Part shown: piece by piece, positions 18,433 through 27,070 of the stretch
Layout: every line of letters starts with the position of its first letter
Position numbering within the stretch: the stretch's first letter is position 1
Origin: Gammaproteobacteria bacterium
Lineage (GTDB): Bacteria; Pseudomonadota; Gammaproteobacteria; Xanthomonadales; Wenzhouxiangellaceae
Reading direction: 5' to 3'
DNA: 64,000 nt
NCBI GenBank assembly: GCA_021772985.1
Contig: JAJFKX010000006.1
Coordinates: 62,001-126,000, forward strand
Made by a program: the position numbers and the translations under genes
Notes under the pieces: generated by a model
Seen by the model: the letters and a program-made list of their open reading frames with translations, nothing else
The model's database searches: none
Told to the model about the DNA's origin: nothing

Positions 18433-18942
18433 ATGTACTGTCCTTTCTGTCATCACCAGGATACCAGGGTAGTGGACTCTCGGATTACCACTGACGGCTT
18501 GCAAATTCGGCGTCGTCGGGAGTGTAGTGATTGCAATGCGCGTTTTAACACTTTCGAAGTACCGGAATTGAAGGCGCCGAATGTGGTAAAAAGCAACGGT
18601 GCCCGTGAGCCGTTTAATGAGGAAAAGATCAAGCGTGGTTTACTTACCGCACTGGAAAAAAGACCAGTAGCCACTGCTGATGTGGAGAGCGCCATCCGCG
18701 GGCTGATGCAACACCTGCGGACCCTGGATGAAGTGGAAATTACCAGCAAAAGGATCGGTGAATGCGTCATGCATACACTGGCCAAGCTGGATGAAGTCGC
18801 TTATCTGCGATTTGCTTCGGTGTATCTTGATTTTGACGATATTCAGGCTTTTCGTGATGAAATAGAAAAACTGGAAAATGAAGATCACGGTGCCTTGGAC
18901 TTCCAGCAAATTTCACTATTAAGCGCCAGTCGTCGCAGCTAG
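18433..18942 (+). CDS. nrdR: Transcriptional repressor NrdR
   Basis: 169 residues from ATG 18433, eight bases after glyA. The N-terminal zinc ribbon is MYCPFCHHQDTRVVDSR ... RRRRECSDCNARFNTFE, with CxxC pairs at both ends, followed by an ATP-cone domain (VVKSNGAREPFNEEKIKRG). NrdR senses dATP/ATP and represses ribonucleotide reductase operons through NrdR boxes. The glyA-nrdR-ribD arrangement is common in gammaproteobacteria. All key cysteines are present. Confidence 0.97.
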   Translation: MYCPFCHHQDTRVVDSRITTDGLQIRRRRECSDCNARFNTFEVPELKAPNVVKSNGAREPFNEEKIKRGLLTALEKRPVATADVESAIRGLMQHLRTLDEVEITSKRIGECVMHTLAKLDEVAYLRFASVYLDFDDIQAFRDEIEKLENEDHGALDFQQISLLSASRRS

Positions 18943-18959
18943 CATCGCAAACATTCAGC

Positions 18960-20057
18960 ATGTCTTTTACCGGGGCCGATCTAAAACATATGACTGAAGC
19001 GCTGCAGGCAGCGCGGCGGGGGCTATGTAGTACAGACCCTAATCCTCGTGTAGGTTGTGTGCTGGTGAATGAAAACCAGGTGATTGGCCGTGGTTGGCAC
19101 CAAACCGTCGGCGGCGCACATGCAGAAGTTATGGCATTACAACAGGCTGGACTACGGGCCAGGAGCAGCCATGCTTATGTCACACTGGAGCCTTGTTGTC
19201 ATAGTGGCCGGACCGGTCCATGTACAACAGCACTAATTGAGGCAGGGGTAAGTCGGGTTACCTATGCGATGCGTGATCCTGATCCGCGCGTGTCTGGTCA
19301 GGGGCATCAGGCGCTGGTAGATGCCGGAATTAAAGTCGATTATGGATTACTGGAACAACCTGCATCCGAATTGAACGTGGGTTTTATTTCGCGTCACCAG
19401 CGGGGTAAACCATGGGTTCGCTTGAAGCTGGCAATCAGCCTGGATGGCCGGATAGCTGCAAATGACGGTTCCAGTAACTGGATTACCGGTAAAGCAGCGC
19501 GTGCAGATGTACAATTTTGGCGCGCCCGCGCATCGGTTATTTTGACTGGCAGCGGAACAGTGAATTGGGACAATCCTCAGTTGAATGTGAGATCGCCGGC
19601 AGATTCTGCCCGGCAGCCGTTGCGGGTTGTTCTCAGTAGCAGTTTTACAGTTGATCCTGCAGCAAAAATTTTTGCTGATTCTGATACAGCACTGGTCATG
19701 GGTTGTATCGACAGTCCAGGCAAACAGGCCTTGCAACAGACAGGGATCAGTACCTGCCTGGTGACGGCTGATAAAGCTGGTTTGAACTTATCCGCTGTGA
19801 TGGCTGAGTTGGCTGGCTATCCGGCAAATGAAGTACATGTAGAATGCGGGCCGGCTTTGGCCGGTAATTTACTGGCAGCTGGCTACGTGGATGAATTGTT
19901 GATATATCAGGCAGACTGTTTGCTGGGCGATCAGGGGCTGCCGATGTTGAAATTGCCAGGTTTGAAGACCATCACTGATGTCCAGCGGTTGGGCACTCCA
20001 GAATTACGTCAATTTGGCCAAGATCGCAGATTGCGCTATGTGTTAAAGGAACCTTGA
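18960..20057 (+). CDS. ribD: Bifunctional riboflavin deaminase/reductase RibD
   Basis: 365 residues. The N-terminal deaminase (about 1-145) has the zinc motif HAEVMAL and PCCHSGRTGPC; the C-terminal reductase (about 148-365) begins RPWVRLKLAISLDGRIA-like (KPWVRLKLAISLDGR). It converts 2,5-diamino-6-ribosylamino-pyrimidinone phosphate to 5-amino-6-ribitylamino-uracil phosphate in two steps of riboflavin synthesis. Starts 17 bases after nrdR. Confidence 0.96.
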   Translation: MSFTGADLKHMTEALQAARRGLCSTDPNPRVGCVLVNENQVIGRGWHQTVGGAHAEVMALQQAGLRARSSHAYVTLEPCCHSGRTGPCTTALIEAGVSRVTYAMRDPDPRVSGQGHQALVDAGIKVDYGLLEQPASELNVGFISRHQRGKPWVRLKLAISLDGRIAANDGSSNWITGKAARADVQFWRARASVILTGSGTVNWDNPQLNVRSPADSARQPLRVVLSSSFTVDPAAKIFADSDTALVMGCIDSPGKQALQQTGISTCLVTADKAGLNLSAVMAELAGYPANEVHVECGPALAGNLLAAGYVDELLIYQADCLLGDQGLPMLKLPGLKTITDVQRLGTPELRQFGQDRRLRYVLKEP

Positions 20058-20061
20058 TCAG

Positions 20062-20679
20062 ATGTTTACGGGCTTAATTCGTTCACAAGGTCAGGTTGTA
20101 ATGTGCCAGCCACAAACAACCAGCGCCAAATTAATATTGAAATATGCTGACGCTCCACTACAGGTAATGGAGGGAGATAGTGTTGCTGTGAATGGTGTCT
20201 GCTTAACTGTTCTCAAGCCGGATGACAATGGATTCAGTGCCGACCTGTCTGCTGAAACTTTGTCTTGCACTACATTGGGGAAGTTGAACAAAGGTGAATG
20301 GTTGAATTTAGAGACCGCTATGTTGTTGGCAGACCGCCTGGACGGGCATCTGGTCACTGGACATGTGGATGTGATTGGCAACGTACGCGAAATAATCGAT
20401 GCTGGAGATAGCACCGTGGTATGGTTTGACAGTCCACAGCAATTATTGCCTTTGATTGCTGCCAAAGGCAGTATCGCCATAGATGGAATCAGTTTGACGG
20501 TCAACGAAACTGATGCTCATGGTTTCCGGGTGCAATTGATTCAACACACCAGAGATGTCACCAGCTTTCGCGAGTTGGAGATTGGTCAGAGTGTCAATCT
20601 GGAAGCGGATTTGATTGCCCGCTATGTGGCACGTCTGGCACAGTTTGACCATTGTAATAATGGTAAAATAGAAATATGA
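20062..20679 (+). CDS. ribE: Riboflavin synthase alpha subunit
   Basis: 205 residues made of two similar lumazine-binding barrels, each with the MFTGLIRSQG / GHLVTGHVDVIGNV type start. Repeats are visible in DSVAVNGVCLTVL and SIAIDGISLTVNE. It dismutates two 6,7-dimethyl-8-ribityllumazine molecules to riboflavin. It lies four bases after ribD and overlaps the next gene by ATGA. Called ribE here (ribC in some naming schemes). Confidence 0.95.
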   Translation: MFTGLIRSQGQVVMCQPQTTSAKLILKYADAPLQVMEGDSVAVNGVCLTVLKPDDNGFSADLSAETLSCTTLGKLNKGEWLNLETAMLLADRLDGHLVTGHVDVIGNVREIIDAGDSTVVWFDSPQQLLPLIAAKGSIAIDGISLTVNETDAHGFRVQLIQHTRDVTSFRELEIGQSVNLEADLIARYVARLAQFDHCNNGKIEI

Positions 20680-21854
20680 ACGCAGTACCCGCAACAGCGC
20701 TGAAAACGGCTGATCTTAAAATGGACACAAGCAATGACGGTCTTAAACTGAACAGTATCAGCGAGATTCTGGAAGATATCCGTCAGGGCAAGATGGTGGT
20801 CATCATGGATGATGAGGATCGTGAAAACGAGGGTGATTTGATCATGGCTGCCAGTATGGTGCGGCCGGAAGATGTTAATTTTATGGCACGCTATGGGCGC
20901 GGGCTGATTTGTCTGTCACTGACCCGTGAACGGTGTCGGCAATTGAACCTCGGCTTGATGGTTAATCAGAATATCACGCGTTTTTCGACCAACTTCACAG
21001 TTTCAATTGAAGCTGCTGAAGGCGTCACTACAGGTATTTCCGCTTATGATCGCGCGCACACCATCCGTACTGCGGTGAAACCCAACGCTAGCGCTGAAGA
21101 TATCATCCAGCCAGGACACATATTCCCTTTGATGGCAAGGCCGGGTGGTGTGCTCACCAGAGCCGGGCATACAGAAGCGGCAGTAGATTTGGGTTTGCTG
21201 GCTGGTGTTGAACCGGCTGCGGTATTGGTGGAAATTCTGAATGAAGATGGGTCAATGGCTCGCCGCCCGGAACTGGAGACCTTCGCCCGCGAACATGGTC
21301 TAAAAATTGGCAGTATTGCTGATTTGATTCGCTATCGCCTGGAAACCGAGCACAGCACCGAAATGGTGCACCAACGGCAGGTGGTAACCGAACACGGAGA
21401 GTTTGAGCTGCGTGTTTATCAAGACAAGATTCATCAATGTCTGCATTGGGCCTTAATGAAAGGTCAACCGCAAGCCAGCCAGCCATTTTTAGTGCGGGTA
21501 CATGTGCAAAATCTGCTTAGTGATGTGTTGGCTATAGATGACACAGCTTTTGGATTGCCATTAGCAGTGGCCATGCAAACCATCCAACGCAAAGGTTCAG
21601 GACTGGTATTGGTGTTGGGGCAGCAGGAGACAGATGCGCAGCGTTTGGCGAAGCTGGAGCAACGACCGGAGCCCGTTGATGAACAGGGTGATAATGCGGT
21701 AGCCAGCGAATTGCGGACCTACGGTATTGGTGCACAAATAATTGCTGATTTAGGCATTAGAAAAATGGAAGTGCTCAGTGCTCCGAAACGTTTTCATGGG
21801 CTGGCTGGTTTTGGTCTGGAAGTCACCGGCTATTACGAACCGGATGATATTTAA
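20676..21854 (+). CDS. RibBX-type 3,4-dihydroxy-2-butanone-4-phosphate synthase with degenerate GTP cyclohydrolase II domain
   Basis: 392 residues. The N-terminal RibB domain (about 30-225) is intact: DDEDRENEGDLIMAA, ARYGRGLICLSLT, and GGVLTRAGHTEAAVDL. The C-terminal half is folded like RibA, but the three zinc-binding cysteines of GTP cyclohydrolase II are absent; the region reads RVHVQNLLSDVLAIDDTAFG where RibA has the Cys cluster, and the RQEGR motif is replaced by LGQQETDAQR. This is the RibBX variant known from Proteobacteria, which supplies the butanone phosphate but should not hydrolyse GTP. A separate ribA must exist elsewhere in the genome. Confidence 0.9.
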   Translation: MNAVPATALKTADLKMDTSNDGLKLNSISEILEDIRQGKMVVIMDDEDRENEGDLIMAASMVRPEDVNFMARYGRGLICLSLTRERCRQLNLGLMVNQNITRFSTNFTVSIEAAEGVTTGISAYDRAHTIRTAVKPNASAEDIIQPGHIFPLMARPGGVLTRAGHTEAAVDLGLLAGVEPAAVLVEILNEDGSMARRPELETFAREHGLKIGSIADLIRYRLETEHSTEMVHQRQVVTEHGEFELRVYQDKIHQCLHWALMKGQPQASQPFLVRVHVQNLLSDVLAIDDTAFGLPLAVAMQTIQRKGSGLVLVLGQQETDAQRLAKLEQRPEPVDEQGDNAVASELRTYGIGAQIIADLGIRKMEVLSAPKRFHGLAGFGLEVTGYYEPDDI

Positions 21855-21969
21855 CAGGCCCGGATGCGCTACCAATTTAATACCAATGTTGAATTCAGAG
21901 GGTTTGCCGGTGTTTATAGCCTTGCGCCGTAATCTGGACCCATCATTATCAAGTTGACAGCAAGCCAGT

Positions 21970-22449
21970 ATGCACACATTTAATCCTGATTTAAGCCAGA
22001 TAGCTGGTCGTTATGCCTTGGTGGCCACTAAATTTAATGAACCAGTAGTTAATCAGTTAATTGCTGGAGCCAAAGCCGCGTTATTAACTCATGGTGTGGT
22101 TTCAGAATCGATAGACTGTTTCCGTATACCAGGTGCATTTGAGTTGCCACTGGCATGTCAACAGGTTGCACAATCAGGTAAATATCAAGCGGTGATTGCG
22201 CTGGGTGCAGTTATTCGCGGCGGTACGCCGCATTTTGAATATATCAGTTCAGCATGTGCGCATGGTTTGATCGAAGTCTCTTTAAGTACTGGTGTGCCGG
22301 TTATTTTTGGTGTATTAACCACTGATAACGCTGATCAGGCTTATCAGCGTGCCGATCCGAATCAAGACAACAAGGGTTTTGAGGTGGGTATGGCAGCATT
22401 AGAAATGGTTGCACTGCAGCACAGTGTCCAGCAAGCTGGTCAGGAATAA
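21970..22449 (+). CDS. ribH: 6,7-dimethyl-8-ribityllumazine synthase
   Basis: 159 residues. Motifs FNEPVVNQLIAGA, the phosphate/ribityl-binding GAFELPLACQQ and ALGAVIRGGTPHFEYIS (with the catalytic-type His nearby at ACAHGL) are typical of lumazine synthase. It condenses the RibD and RibB products to the lumazine used by riboflavin synthase. A 115-base gap separates it from the RibBX gene; I see no FMN riboswitch core in that gap. Confidence 0.95.
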   Translation: MHTFNPDLSQIAGRYALVATKFNEPVVNQLIAGAKAALLTHGVVSESIDCFRIPGAFELPLACQQVAQSGKYQAVIALGAVIRGGTPHFEYISSACAHGLIEVSLSTGVPVIFGVLTTDNADQAYQRADPNQDNKGFEVGMAALEMVALQHSVQQAGQE

Positions 22450-22455
22450 ATAGTT

Positions 22456-22923
22456 TTGGCACGCATATCCAACCCTCACCGACCACAATACATTGCCCGC
22501 CAGCGAGCTGTGCAGGCGTTGTATCAATTGAAAATCAATCCGGATTCAGCGCAACGGGTGGTTGAGCAGTTTCTCGAAACTCAGGATTTTAGCAGCGTGG
22601 ATGAGGCACATTTTTGTCGCCTGGTGTTGCAATCCTCACAACACGAAGTTGAGATAGCCGAGCAATTAAAACCATACCTGAAGATTGATTGGGAGCAACT
22701 TGATCCGATGGAGAAAAGTGTTCTTCAAATCGGCTGGGTTGAATTAACTCAGCATCAGGAAATTCCTTTCAAAGTTGTATTGAACGAAGCTGTGGATTTG
22801 GCCAAGCGTTTTGGTGCCGAACAGGCACATACATTCGTCAATGCAGTATTAGATCCATTTGCTCACAAGGTAAGGAAGTTTGAGCAGTTGGCTTCTGAGC
22901 AGGCCAAACAGCCTTTGAATTAA
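22456..22923 (+). CDS. nusB: Transcription antitermination factor NusB
   Basis: 155 residues from a TTG start, six bases after ribH. All-helical protein with the Arg-rich N-terminus typical of NusB (ARQRAVQALYQL) and the conserved LDPMEKSVLQIGWVEL and PFKVVLNEAVDLAKRFG segments. NusB with NusE binds boxA RNA and supports rRNA transcription antitermination. The ribH-nusB-thiL-pgpA order is a conserved proteobacterial arrangement. Confidence 0.95.
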   Translation: MARISNPHRPQYIARQRAVQALYQLKINPDSAQRVVEQFLETQDFSSVDEAHFCRLVLQSSQHEVEIAEQLKPYLKIDWEQLDPMEKSVLQIGWVELTQHQEIPFKVVLNEAVDLAKRFGAEQAHTFVNAVLDPFAHKVRKFEQLASEQAKQPLN

Positions 22924-22976
22924 GTTGAGAATATTCAGGGATTTCCTAACAACGCAAGCCAATCGATAGGGTAGAG

Positions 22977-23936
22977 ATGTCTGACGAGTTTGCCCTGATT
23001 AAGCGACTTTTACTGCAAATTCCCGAAGTTGATATCGGTGCTGTGGATATTGGTCCCGGTGATGATGCGGCTGTTGTCTCAGTGCCCACTGGTCAGCAAT
23101 TGGTCGTGACTACCGATACACTCAATGCCGATATCCATTTCTTTTCTGATACCGACCCGGAAGCCATAGGTTATAAATCTCTAGCTGTAAATCTAAGTGA
23201 TCTGGCTGCCATGGGAGCTGTCCCTCGTTGGGTTAGTTTGAGCATCAGCCTGCCAGATAGAGGCATTGATCCTGAGGTTTGGCTGGATAGATTTGCCGGT
23301 GGTTTTGCTGAGCTTTCCAGTCAGTATCGGGTGATGTTGATAGGTGGTGACTTGACCAGTGGCCCATTGAGTATCACTGTAACAGCACTGGGGCTGGTGC
23401 CGGTTGGTACTGCTATTAAGCGCAATGGAGCAATGCCTGGCGATGCAATTATGGTGAGTGGGAAGTTGGGTGATGCCAGTGCCGCATTGCAACTCTTAAT
23501 GGCGCAGCAACCGGTTCCCAGCGACATATTGATGCGCTTGTTACGGCCACAACCAAGAGTGGAGCTTGGACAGGCATTAAGGGGAGTAGCAAACAGCATG
23601 ATCGATATTTCAGATGGTTTATTAGCGGACCTGGAACATATGCTGATAGCCTCCGGATGTGGTGGCAGACTTGATATTTCAGCGTTACCTGTCAGCAATA
23701 CTTTGCGATCTCGGTCGGACTTTGATTACCAGTGGCCGTTATCCGGTGGTGATGATTATGAGCTGTGTTTTACGGTCGCACAACAGAATCTAGATGAATT
23801 GAATGAAATCAATTCAAGTACAGCTGTACAACTCACCAAAATAGGAGAAGTAACGGCTGGGGAAGGTATTACCTGCACTGATCCGCTGGGTAATGTGCAG
23901 CTGCCGGCTTCTAAAGGTTGGAATCATTTTCAATGA
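22977..23936 (+). CDS. thiL: Thiamine-monophosphate kinase
   Basis: 319 residues of the PurM/ThiL fold. The N-terminal GPGDDAAVV and TTDTLNADIHF bind metal and nucleotide; the middle has GYKSLAVNLSDLAAMGA and GGDLTSGPLSITVTALG, and SNSMIDISDGLLADLEHM-type and GGDDYELCF motifs follow. It phosphorylates thiamine monophosphate to the active cofactor thiamine diphosphate. Overlaps pgpA by ATGA. Confidence 0.95.
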   Translation: MSDEFALIKRLLLQIPEVDIGAVDIGPGDDAAVVSVPTGQQLVVTTDTLNADIHFFSDTDPEAIGYKSLAVNLSDLAAMGAVPRWVSLSISLPDRGIDPEVWLDRFAGGFAELSSQYRVMLIGGDLTSGPLSITVTALGLVPVGTAIKRNGAMPGDAIMVSGKLGDASAALQLLMAQQPVPSDILMRLLRPQPRVELGQALRGVANSMIDISDGLLADLEHMLIASGCGGRLDISALPVSNTLRSRSDFDYQWPLSGGDDYELCFTVAQQNLDELNEINSSTAVQLTKIGEVTAGEGITCTDPLGNVQLPASKGWNHFQ

Positions 23937-24451
23937 GTATTGATACTGACAAGATAACGCCGAGGCAGGTTGCGGCAAGCTCGCTTGCAGGGCTAATAGC
24001 CACCGGCTTTGGTAGTGGGCTGAGTTCCGTGGCTCCTGGTACTGTTGGCAGTTTGGCAGCAATGTTGCCGGCTTATCTCTACGTGAAGTATTTACCCGAC
24101 AGCATAGGGTTGATCGTATCGATGATGACAATCGCAGTCATTGTTGGTATTTGGGCATGCGACAGATCGGGCAAACAATTGGGCATAGCAGATCACCCTT
24201 GTCTGGTTTGGGATGAATTTGTAGGTCAATGGCTGGTTTTGCTGGCAGTGCCGGTCAGTTGGGCGGGCTGGTTGGCAGCATTTTTTCTATTTAGGTTTTT
24301 TGATATTGTGAAGCCTTGGCCAGTGAAGTCTGCTGACCAGCATATTCATGGTGGCTGGGGAGTAATGCTGGATGACATGCTCGCAGCAGTTTATGCTGTT
24401 TTGATATTGCAGTTACTCCAGCATCAATGGCCTGACTTATTATTGCCGTAA
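23933..24451 (+). CDS. pgpA: Phosphatidylglycerophosphatase A
   Basis: 172 residues from the ATG at 23933, which overlaps the thiL stop. The family motifs GSGLSSVAPGTVGSLAA, DHPCLVWDEFVGQWL and FFDIVKPWPV are all present, and four membrane segments are predicted. It removes phosphate from phosphatidylglycerophosphate in the last step of phosphatidylglycerol synthesis. The 3' end overlaps the convergent minus-strand gene by 12 bases. Confidence 0.93.
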   Translation: MSIDTDKITPRQVAASSLAGLIATGFGSGLSSVAPGTVGSLAAMLPAYLYVKYLPDSIGLIVSMMTIAVIVGIWACDRSGKQLGIADHPCLVWDEFVGQWLVLLAVPVSWAGWLAAFFLFRFFDIVKPWPVKSADQHIHGGWGVMLDDMLAAVYAVLILQLLQHQWPDLLLP

Positions 24452-24955
24452 TTTACCTGTCAATTGTTGCTGCTGATTGATAATGCGGTGTTGCAATAAC
24501 CATGTCCAGGCATCAGCCGCATCCTGTTCAAACCACGTTTGCGCAGAGCCTAGTCGAAAGCTATAACCCCATTCATCCATGTCAGCAAACAGCTGCTGCT
24601 TGCCATAGCCCAAAATCGTATCGGCCATGATCGCCTGCAGATAACAAACAGCATTCTCTTCGTCGTAATCTCCGCCCGCGTTGGTATTCAACTGGCCACG
24701 TCGATCTGCAGTCATGCAAATGTAATGAGCTGCTTCGTGCAGGGCGGAATGTAAGGGTGTGTCGCCTCGCAAATACAATCTATCCGCCTGCAAACCTGCT
24801 TCGCTATCACCCCAAAAGCTGCCGGGGATTACCCTGTTGTCATCAACTTTTATGATGTGCAAAGCATAGTTTCGCAACAGGTTTTCCAATTCGGTTTTGA
24901 ATGCTTGCCAGCCGGGTATTTTCGGCTGAAAAACGGTGTGTGACTTCAGGGACAT
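24440..24955 (-). CDS. Uncharacterised HExxH-containing protein
   Basis: 171 residues, taking ATG at 24955 rather than an upstream ATG at 25021 that would overlap the divergent kinase start. The core holds ALHEAAHYICM (HExxH, about residues 94-98), then GGDYDEENAVCYLQ with acidic residues that could be a third zinc ligand, and a conserved-looking end MDEWGYSFRLGSAQTWFEQDA. The PGSFWGDSEAGL stretch at the N-terminus is also distinctive. I know this as a conserved protein of beta/gammaproteobacteria without an assigned function. Some resemblance in outline to the EF-P hydroxylase EpmC (HExxH there too) is noted but not enough to name it. Confidence 0.72.
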   Translation of the reverse strand: MSLKSHTVFQPKIPGWQAFKTELENLLRNYALHIIKVDDNRVIPGSFWGDSEAGLQADRLYLRGDTPLHSALHEAAHYICMTADRRGQLNTNAGGDYDEENAVCYLQAIMADTILGYGKQQLFADMDEWGYSFRLGSAQTWFEQDAADAWTWLLQHRIINQQQQLTGKLRQ

Positions 24956-25013
24956 ACGGCAATTCACAGATAGCGGTAAAATAGCTTGTGAAAGTTTGTA
25001 TGAAAAGAGGTTT

Positions 25014-26159
25014 GTGAACAAGTTACGCGTATATTTTGCTTCAGATTTGTTGAAGTATTCCGGCCTGGTAGTTTGGTTAACATCAGTGCTGGCACTATTA
25101 TTGGTGCCCGGGCTGGTCGATGAGCCTATGCCTCGGGCCAGCTATCTTGGCTGGTGGGCAGCCGAATTGCTGTTCGGAGCGTTGTATTTGCAGATGACCT
25201 GGCATTGGCCGATTTCACCACGGCAACCCTGGTGGGTGTATCTGGGGTTGATGACGATAGCCGCACTTGCCTGCACCTGGTTTACCATGGGTGGCGTCGG
25301 CGGTATTTTATTGATGGTTGTGGCCAGTCTGTTGCCTTGGGTCACCCAGCCACGTTTGGGTATTACCTGGATGGCTATGCAGAGTGCATTGGTCACTTTA
25401 CTGGTGTTGCGTAACCCGGAAATTACTGCGCTTGCTGCAATTGTTCTTGGTTCAACCTTTATGGGGCTGGGCTTTTTTGCCTACATTGCGTCGATGGCCA
25501 CCCAGCAATTATCCGAAGCTCGGGACGAACTGCGCCGGGTTAATTCAGAACTACGTGCTACCCAAAGCCTGCTGACCGAGAATACACGTATCGCGGAACG
25601 GGTGCGCATCGCCAGGGAATTACATGATCTGGTAGGGCATCATCTGACCGCTTTGACGCTGAATCTGGAAGTTGCAACGCATTTGATTGAAGGTAAAGCG
25701 CTGGAGCATGTTCATCAGGCTCGCTCGGTAGCCAGATTGCTGTTATCAGATGTCCGTGAGGTGGTTAGTGAGATGCGCAGTAATGACGCGGTCAACCTGG
25801 CCAATGCACTACAAAAGTTGGTAGAAGGTGTTCCGCAACCTAAAATACATTTGGAAATCCCAGCGGGATTTAGTGTTACTGACCCGCAGCGAGCACAGGT
25901 ATTATTACGTTGTGCGCAGGAAGTGATTACTAACGCAGTACGTCATGCTCAGGCTAAGAACTTGTGGCTAGAGGTGGGGATTAAAGGTGGTGAATTGCAC
26001 TTGACTGCCAAAGACGATGGCCAAGGTATGGATCAACCTCGTATTGGAAATGGTCTGAGCGGAATGCGTGAGCGGTTGCGACAACTCGGTGGTGGATTGG
26101 ATATGGACACCGCGATTGGGCGGGGTTTTATCTTGCACGCTCATCTACCAACGGAATAA
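25014..26159 (+). CDS. Sensor histidine kinase, NarL-type partner (HisKA_3 family)
   Basis: 381 residues from the GTG at 25014, which follows AAGAGG; an upstream ATG would extend it into the divergent gene. Four to five membrane helices fill about residues 12-150, then a coiled-coil linker (LSEARDELRRVNSELRAT). The dimerisation and phosphoacceptor helix contains RIARELHDLVGHHLTAL with His204. The HATPase domain has QEVITNAVRHAQAKNL (N box) and KDDGQGMDQPRIGNGLSGMRERL (G box). It has no periplasmic sensor domain, so like DesK/LiaS it may sense a membrane state. It forms a pair with the next gene. Confidence 0.9.
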   Translation: MNKLRVYFASDLLKYSGLVVWLTSVLALLLVPGLVDEPMPRASYLGWWAAELLFGALYLQMTWHWPISPRQPWWVYLGLMTIAALACTWFTMGGVGGILLMVVASLLPWVTQPRLGITWMAMQSALVTLLVLRNPEITALAAIVLGSTFMGLGFFAYIASMATQQLSEARDELRRVNSELRATQSLLTENTRIAERVRIARELHDLVGHHLTALTLNLEVATHLIEGKALEHVHQARSVARLLLSDVREVVSEMRSNDAVNLANALQKLVEGVPQPKIHLEIPAGFSVTDPQRAQVLLRCAQEVITNAVRHAQAKNLWLEVGIKGGELHLTAKDDGQGMDQPRIGNGLSGMRERLRQLGGGLDMDTAIGRGFILHAHLPTE

Positions 26160-26177
26160 CCATAGGGAGCACATGGA

Positions 26178-26843
26178 ATGACTGAGGAAATCGACGGTAA
26201 AGCCATTCAGGTAATGCTGATAGATGATCAAAACCTTGTGCGTCAAGGGGTGCGTAGTCTATTGGAGCTAGCTGAAAATATCGAAGTGGTTGCCGAAGCC
26301 CGGGATGGTGCTGAAGGGCTGAAAATGATCCCTGATATTAGACCTGATGTGGTGCTGTTGGATATGCGTATGCCCGGCATGTCTGGTTTGGATGTGCTGC
26401 GTCAGCTTAACGATGCTGATTATTTCCCACCAACGATTATTCTGACGACTTTCGATGATGATGAATTGGTACTCGGTGGCCTCAAGGCCGGGGCTAAAGG
26501 CTATCTGCTCAAAGATGTTTCACTGGAAGTACTGGTGAGTGGCATTCAAGCAGTTGCCAGCGGTGGTTCCATTGTTAAACCGGCGGTCACCGAACGCTTA
26601 CTCAAAGGGCTTAAAGGTATGGAAACCGGTTTTTCCAGTCTCGAGCAGCCTGATCCATTGACTACCCGCGAAACAGAGATTTTGCGGTTGATGGCCAGTG
26701 GTTTTTCCAATAAGGAAATCGCTAACTCATTGGATGTCGCGGAAGGGACGGTCAAAAACCACGTGTCCAATATCCTCTCAAAAATGGGCGTCAGAGATCG
26801 GACCCGAGCAGTCTTAAAGGCGTTTGAGCTCGGCATGATTTAA
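26178..26843 (+). CDS. NarL/FixJ-family response regulator
   Basis: 221 residues. The receiver domain (about 9-125) has the acidic pair IDDQ near the start, phosphoacceptor Asp62 in VVLLDMRMPGMSGLD, and Lys in GYLLKDVS. A LuxR-type helix-turn-helix follows (about 155-215): LTTRETEILRLMASGFSNKEIA and VAEGTVKNHVSNILSKM. It lies 18 bases after the kinase and is almost surely its partner. Target genes are not evident from the sequence. Confidence 0.94.
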   Translation: MTEEIDGKAIQVMLIDDQNLVRQGVRSLLELAENIEVVAEARDGAEGLKMIPDIRPDVVLLDMRMPGMSGLDVLRQLNDADYFPPTIILTTFDDDELVLGGLKAGAKGYLLKDVSLEVLVSGIQAVASGGSIVKPAVTERLLKGLKGMETGFSSLEQPDPLTTRETEILRLMASGFSNKEIANSLDVAEGTVKNHVSNILSKMGVRDRTRAVLKAFELGMI

Positions 26844-26991
26844 ATTCTTGCTCACAGGTTGAATGTTTCTTATTTAGGTTGTGAGTATTTACCCACCTGA
26901 TTTTTAGTACGCAAAGCCGTTTTGTATTACTGAAGAATAGATGCTCATCAATTAAGAATTGATATTCTGTTTGCCTATCAGCAGAATCGTC

Positions 26992-27020
26992 CTTGATGCG
27001 ACCTGCTAATGCCCCGAAAT
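26992..27020 (+). promoter_or_regulatory. Sigma-32-like heat-shock promoter of clpB
   Basis: CTTGAT at 26992-26997 and CCCCGAAAT at 27012-27020 are separated by 14 bases. This closely matches the sigma-32 pattern (CTTGAA, 13-15 bases, CCCCATNT). It lies about 50 bases upstream of the clpB start, the expected place for a heat-shock gene. Confidence 0.72.
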
Positions 27021-27070
27021 ATACTTCATCAGCTACTCAATGTGGCATACATGTTTTGTGAGGTAACAAC

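Noticed and set aside
21855-21969. FMN riboswitch before ribH
   Set aside because: The gap lacks the conserved riboswitch core sequences; it looks like an ordinary spacer.
24440-24955. Naming the HExxH protein as EF-P hydroxylase EpmC
   Set aside because: Only the HExxH motif and size are shared; the flanking residues differ from EpmC.
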